Assembly (NCBI GenBank): GCA_015060115.1 | Contig: SUZB01000005.1 | Span: forward strand, 1 to 64,000 | Source of the DNA: Rikenellaceae bacterium | GTDB lineage: Bacteria; Bacteroidota; Bacteroidia; Bacteroidales; Rikenellaceae | DNA length: 64,000 nt | Direction: 5' to 3' | Part shown: positions 60,916-64,000 of the stretch, piece after piece | Numbering within the stretch: the stretch's first letter is position 1 | Layout: each line of letters begins with the position of its first letter | Notes under the pieces: generated by a model | The model's input: only the letters and a program-made list of their open reading frames with translations | The model's database searches: none | What the model was told of the DNA's origin: nothing | Translations under genes and position numbers: made by a program

Positions 60916-62475
60916 TTACTTCTCGACAAAGACTTGGAAGATCATCGGTGAGTACGATGGAATCTCTGTGGCGGTGGTTGTGATTGTCGTTGTGTTGGTG
61001 TTGCTGGGGACATAGTTATAACCGTAGTAGTAGGGGTTATAGCCATAGTAGCCCGAATTGTACATACTGCCGTAGCCGTAGCCATACATACTATTCATAT
61101 AGCTCATATAGTTGTAGTAGTTGGCATAGTCGATTGCGCTGGTGTCGCCCGTGGTTGTCGATGTGTGAGCTCCCACCTGACCCGAAATGCCGTAGGCGTA
61201 GGTCGATACGGTGAGGATTGTGGCCCACTGACCACGGCGGAGTGTAGGTAGAGCATAGTTCCACGCCAAGATATAGTCGTTCTCCAAGGGCTCCTTAGTC
61301 TCGAATGACAGTGCCTCGCCTGCCTCGCCTACATCGCCAAAGACAATCTCGCGTACCTCGTCAATATTCGTGTCGAAGACATAGCCATCGAGGAAACGAC
61401 CGATATACCAGACATTTGCCGTTGCCTTGGTCTTTAGTGAGTCTGCCTCCAAAACCTCATCGTAGGTGATGCCCTCGCCAAAGCGCTCGACCAGCGCCTC
61501 GTTGATGCGGCGGTCGATGTCGGCAAGTGTCGATGTGCCGTAAATCTTGCCCTTATCGTAGCCGTTCTCGCTGGGGTACATCAAGGTGTCAACACCGATA
61601 GTGTTATAATCAAAGGTGTTGCGTGCAGGTGAGTAGGCATAGTTGACATAGAGCTGTGCAAGGGTGTCGATAGGCTGGTGCCAACGGCCGTCGAAGAACT
61701 CCAAGGGGCGTGTATCGACCTCCTCTTCGCCCTCCTCGCTATCGGCGCGTGTTATGCGGCGGCGCATACTCTTCTCGGCACTCTCTGCATCCTCCTTGGG
61801 CTCTGCCTTATGCTCGGTGCAGAGGCCACCGTTGATATTGGCAAACGAATCTACGCGGTTGCCCTCATAGGCCACAGGGTTGGTAATATGGCCATAAACC
61901 ATCATATCCACAATTGCGGGCTTGTCGCCATCAAGCTCATACTGGCCTTCGTAACCGCCATCTGCCGTGCCACCCGTATTGCTTGATGTTACGGTCGAGG
62001 GAAGATAGAGGCGTAGGCGTGTGCCATAGCGAGCCTCAAACTCCTCATCGCCAATCTTCAGCTTGTTGAAGATGGCGAGGTAGCTACCCTCAAGAAGCGT
62101 ATGAGAGTCCTTGCCACTGAAGCGGAAAACGGGGGTGTAGTGGGTGTGGTTGTTGTAGGTATTCTGTTGCAAGGCAAGCTCCCAACTACGGGTCTCGCAG
62201 ACATTGCCCTGAAGGTCGCGTGCTGTGAAATCTACCCACAGCCAAGCATCCTTGCCCGTAATGGGTAGCGAGTCCTGAACACCTCGGTCGAGAATCTCTA
62301 CATAGTAGCCACCCTCCTCCTGATAGTTCTCCAAAAGTTCGGGGTGATACTTCTCAATCCACGCCTTTAGCGAGCGTTGCTCAATCTCTGTGGCGCTCAT
62401 CGTAGGCTCCTTGACGCAGGCAAAACTAAGGACAATGCCCGCTACTATGATTAGATATTTCGTTATGTTCTTCAT
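60916..62475 (-). CDS. Large FKBP-associated lipoprotein with Tyr/Gly-rich tail
   Basis: 519 residues. Lipobox SFAC (Cys 20), then blocks that look like split FKBP-type segments (WLWVDFTARDLQGNVCETRS, ALVERFGEGITYDEV). Residues ~435-480 are dominated by Tyr, Gly, Asn, Ser and Met in a low-complexity run, followed by a Thr-rich stretch. No catalytic motif. It lies seven bases after the FKBP-like gene at 62482 and is probably translated with it. Not a recognised family; export to the outer membrane is the only firm prediction. Confidence 0.65.
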   Translation of the reverse strand: MKNITKYLIIVAGIVLSFACVKEPTMSATEIEQRSLKAWIEKYHPELLENYQEEGGYYVEILDRGVQDSLPITGKDAWLWVDFTARDLQGNVCETRSWELALQQNTYNNHTHYTPVFRFSGKDSHTLLEGSYLAIFNKLKIGDEEFEARYGTRLRLYLPSTVTSSNTGGTADGGYEGQYELDGDKPAIVDMMVYGHITNPVAYEGNRVDSFANINGGLCTEHKAEPKEDAESAEKSMRRRITRADSEEGEEEVDTRPLEFFDGRWHQPIDTLAQLYVNYAYSPARNTFDYNTIGVDTLMYPSENGYDKGKIYGTSTLADIDRRINEALVERFGEGITYDEVLEADSLKTKATANVWYIGRFLDGYVFDTNIDEVREIVFGDVGEAGEALSFETKEPLENDYILAWNYALPTLRRGQWATILTVSTYAYGISGQVGAHTSTTTGDTSAIDYANYYNYMSYMNSMYGYGYGSMYNSGYYGYNPYYYGYNYVPSNTNTTTITTTATEIPSYSPMIFQVFVEK

Positions 62476-62481
62476 ATTCTG

Positions 62482-63105
62482 CTAATTGTTCGTTACGCTA
62501 AGGATATTAATAACCCACATTACGGCCGATTTCGCTGGCACCATACCTACATAGTTGTTGCCGTTGGCCTTGGGGAATGTCATATAAATCTCTACGGTGT
62601 CGCCCTCTTTACATTCGGGCAACGCCTCCTCCAAACCCTTCAAAATCTCGCTCTCGCCAATGGTAATCTCCAATGGGTCGGTGGTCCACTCATAAGAGGT
62701 GTTGAGACCCAATTTCTTCAACTCTTCAATCTGAGACTCTTCGTTGGTGGCGTAGAGTTCTGTGAGTGATGGCTTGGAGCCTGAGAATATATATGCCGAG
62801 TAGTAGATTTCGATTGTAGAACCCCAATCTACGGTAGGCTTATCCTGACGACCCTCCTCATAACGAGTGGCGATATAGCGGTAGAGGTCCAATCCCCACT
62901 GCTCGTAATATTGTGGCTCGTTGTCGAGTGATGCCGATATCTCCGATTCGGGTATTAGGCGTGGTGAGTGCGACCTCGTTAGATAGTTTGATATTGAGGT
63001 CTGCTGCGAGGTTAGCACCGTGTCGGTGTCGTTACTGCACGATACAACGAATAGGGTAGCGACCAGCGCAACCACCCAGAAAGCTATGTTTCTCTTCGTT
63101 CTCAT
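62482..63105 (-). CDS. FKBP-type peptidyl-prolyl isomerase-like lipoprotein
   Basis: 207 residues from 63105 (ATGs at 63111 and 63132 are also in frame; the last lies beyond the -7 element). Signal peptide and lipobox VVSC, an N-terminal helical part, then an FKBP-like barrel (IEIYYSAYIFSG, EITIGESEILKGLEEALPEC, DTVEIYMTFP, WVINILSV). Several active-site aromatics of true FKBPs are replaced, so activity is uncertain. First of two genes. Confidence 0.75.
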   Translation of the reverse strand: MRTKRNIAFWVVALVATLFVVSCSNDTDTVLTSQQTSISNYLTRSHSPRLIPESEISASLDNEPQYYEQWGLDLYRYIATRYEEGRQDKPTVDWGSTIEIYYSAYIFSGSKPSLTELYATNEESQIEELKKLGLNTSYEWTTDPLEITIGESEILKGLEEALPECKEGDTVEIYMTFPKANGNNYVGMVPAKSAVMWVINILSVTNN

Positions 63106-63120
63106 ATACATATAATCGTG

Positions 63121-63128
63121 CAAATTTA
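63121..63128 (-). promoter_or_regulatory. -7 element of the FKBP-like operon
   Basis: TAAATTTG on the minus strand; it rules out the ATG at 63132 and favours 63105 or 63111. Confidence 0.5.
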
Positions 63129-63192
63129 ACAATTATTTTGCAACCTCGCTATTTTATTTTCGAAAATTTTAGTTTTGCCTTAGTCCAAAGGA

Positions 63193-63786
63193 CTATAACT
63201 GCTTAAGCGCCATACGCACAGCCTCCTCTACGGGCATCGATGGCGACTCTTTGAATAGCGCTGTGAGCACCTTCTCCGAGGCGGCCTTCTGGAAACCGAG
63301 CATCTGCAATGCTGCCAACGCCTCGTCGTAGCTCTCCGAGCGCGACTGCTTAGCTGCGGGCGATAACATAAGGTCGCTGGCGCCAAGCTCTATCATCTTG
63401 CCCGAAAGCTCTACGATAATCTTCTGCGCGGTCTTCAAGCCTAAACCCTTGACATTCTTGAGTAGTACGGCATTTTCGGTTGCGATGATATTCTGCAACT
63501 CGCGAGGTGAGTAGGTCGAAAGAATCATTCGTGCAGTGTTGCCACCTACGCCCGATACGCTGATAAGCTGGCGGAAGAGCTCACGCTCGACCTTTGTCGA
63601 GAAGCCGAAGAGTTGCTGTTGGTCTTCGCGCACCACGAAGTGAACATAGAGGCGAACACTCTCCTCGTGCTCGATTTCGGAGTAGGTGTTAAGCGAAATG
63701 TTGATATAATAGCCAACTCCGGCAGCCTCAATTATGGCGTATGTTGGGGCGAGTTCGGCGACACGACCAGATATATATTCGTACAT
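63193..63786 (-). CDS. ruvA: Holliday junction branch migration protein RuvA
   Basis: 197 residues. N-terminal OB-fold (MYEYISGRVAELAPTYAIIE ... GVGYYINIS), the helix-hairpin-helix pair (ISVSGVGGNTARMILSTYS and NVKGLGLKTAQKIIVEL) and a C-terminal domain III (YDEALAALQMLGFQK) that contacts RuvB. Full length; no defect seen. Own promoter TACTTTTG at 63816-63823. Confidence 0.96.
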   Translation of the reverse strand: MYEYISGRVAELAPTYAIIEAAGVGYYINISLNTYSEIEHEESVRLYVHFVVREDQQQLFGFSTKVERELFRQLISVSGVGGNTARMILSTYSPRELQNIIATENAVLLKNVKGLGLKTAQKIIVELSGKMIELGASDLMLSPAAKQSRSESYDEALAALQMLGFQKAASEKVLTALFKESPSMPVEEAVRMALKQL

Positions 63787-63815
63787 AGAGCTAAATTTTA
63801 TCTTAAAAACTTTTA

Positions 63816-63843
63816 CAAAAGTAAATAAATTTTCATATCTTTG
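63816..63843. promoter_or_regulatory. Divergent promoters of ruvA and the next lipoprotein
   Basis: TACTTTTG on the minus strand (63816-63823) and TATCTTTG on the plus strand (63836-63843), 12 bases apart. Confidence 0.5.
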
Positions 63844-63885
63844 TGTTTTGAAACTGAAAATTAACTAAAAACTGAGTATAAAATT

Positions 63886-64000
63886 ATGAAAAAATCACTT
63901 TTGTTTGCCCTCTCGCTATCGGCAATGCTCGTAGCTTGTGGTGGTAATGAGAAGCAGGAGCCCGCAGTAGAGGCTGGGGTACAGGAGGCTGGTTCGGTTG
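63886..64000 (+). CDS. Lipoprotein, N-terminal fragment
   Basis: Starts with KKSLLFALSLSAMLVACGG, a clean lipoprotein signal with the cysteine at residue 17, and continues GNEKQEPAVEAG before the window ends. Only 38 codons are visible, so the product cannot be named. Confidence 0.75.
   Translation, partial: MKKSLLFALSLSAMLVACGGNEKQEPAVEAGVQEAGSV

Overview
The window looks like a chromosomal segment of a gut-type Bacteroidales bacterium, most like the Alistipes/Rikenellaceae group (genus is inference). Reasons: many promoters carry the Bacteroidetes -7 element TAnnTTTG, several with a TTTG -33 box 19-20 nt upstream. Lipoproteins with SusD/TonB-type surface features are common. There is a Xus-type TonB/DUF4374/PepSY iron-siderophore locus. 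Energy genes are anaerobic (2-oxoacid:ferredoxin oxidoreductase, pyruvate phosphate dikinase, Na+-pumping methylmalonyl-CoA decarboxylase for succinate-to-propionate). bS16 has the long acidic tail seen in Bacteroidetes.

Layout. 0-4 kb: tRNA-Phe, a dihydroorotate-dehydrogenase-like flavoprotein, a small lipoprotein and a membrane TPR regulator. 4-10 kb: korAB and ppdK, central carbon metabolism. 10-13 kb: rpsP-rimM-folE-mnmA operon. 13-20.5 kb: Hsp20, small membrane proteins, trkA, a deoxynucleoside kinase, an rRNA methyltransferase, a MerR regulator, and the nif3/zinc-ribbon pair. 21-23 kb: panDC, an HsdR-N-like protein and a C_GCAxxG_C_C protein. 23.5-28.5 kb: xusABC-like locus. 28.6-37 kb: surface lipoprotein, M16 peptidase, alcohol dehydrogenase, dicarboxylate symporter. 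37-45 kb: sirtuin, L,D-transpeptidase, meaB, then mce-mmdADCB. 45-55 kb: mutS, a restriction-modification pair, a RecD-like helicase, rsmD. 55-58 kb: gene-free repeat region between tRNA-Asp and the convergent tmRNA gene. 58-64 kb: ftsE, an LRR lipoprotein plus HEPN protein, two lipoproteins, ruvA and the start of another lipoprotein.

Most interesting structure lies outside the genes. (1) tRNA-Asp and ssrA face each other across about 2 kb of tandem repeats that carry relics of their own 3' ends; the roughly 300-bp ssrA-side units keep base-paired stems even where sequence differs. (2) Two genomically distant ~320-nt leaders share promoter, order of hairpins and a compensatory-changing stem; one precedes the restriction-modification genes, the other an LRR/HEPN pair, suggesting a structured leader that accompanies AT-rich, defence-like cargo. 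(3) A ~190-bp MITE-like element occurs three times, once inside the 5' UTR of mutS and once between nif3 and its usual zinc-ribbon partner. (4) A second intergenic repeat, built of AAGAC/GTCTTA words around a conserved core, occurs four times. No rRNA operon, CRISPR array or transposase gene was seen.
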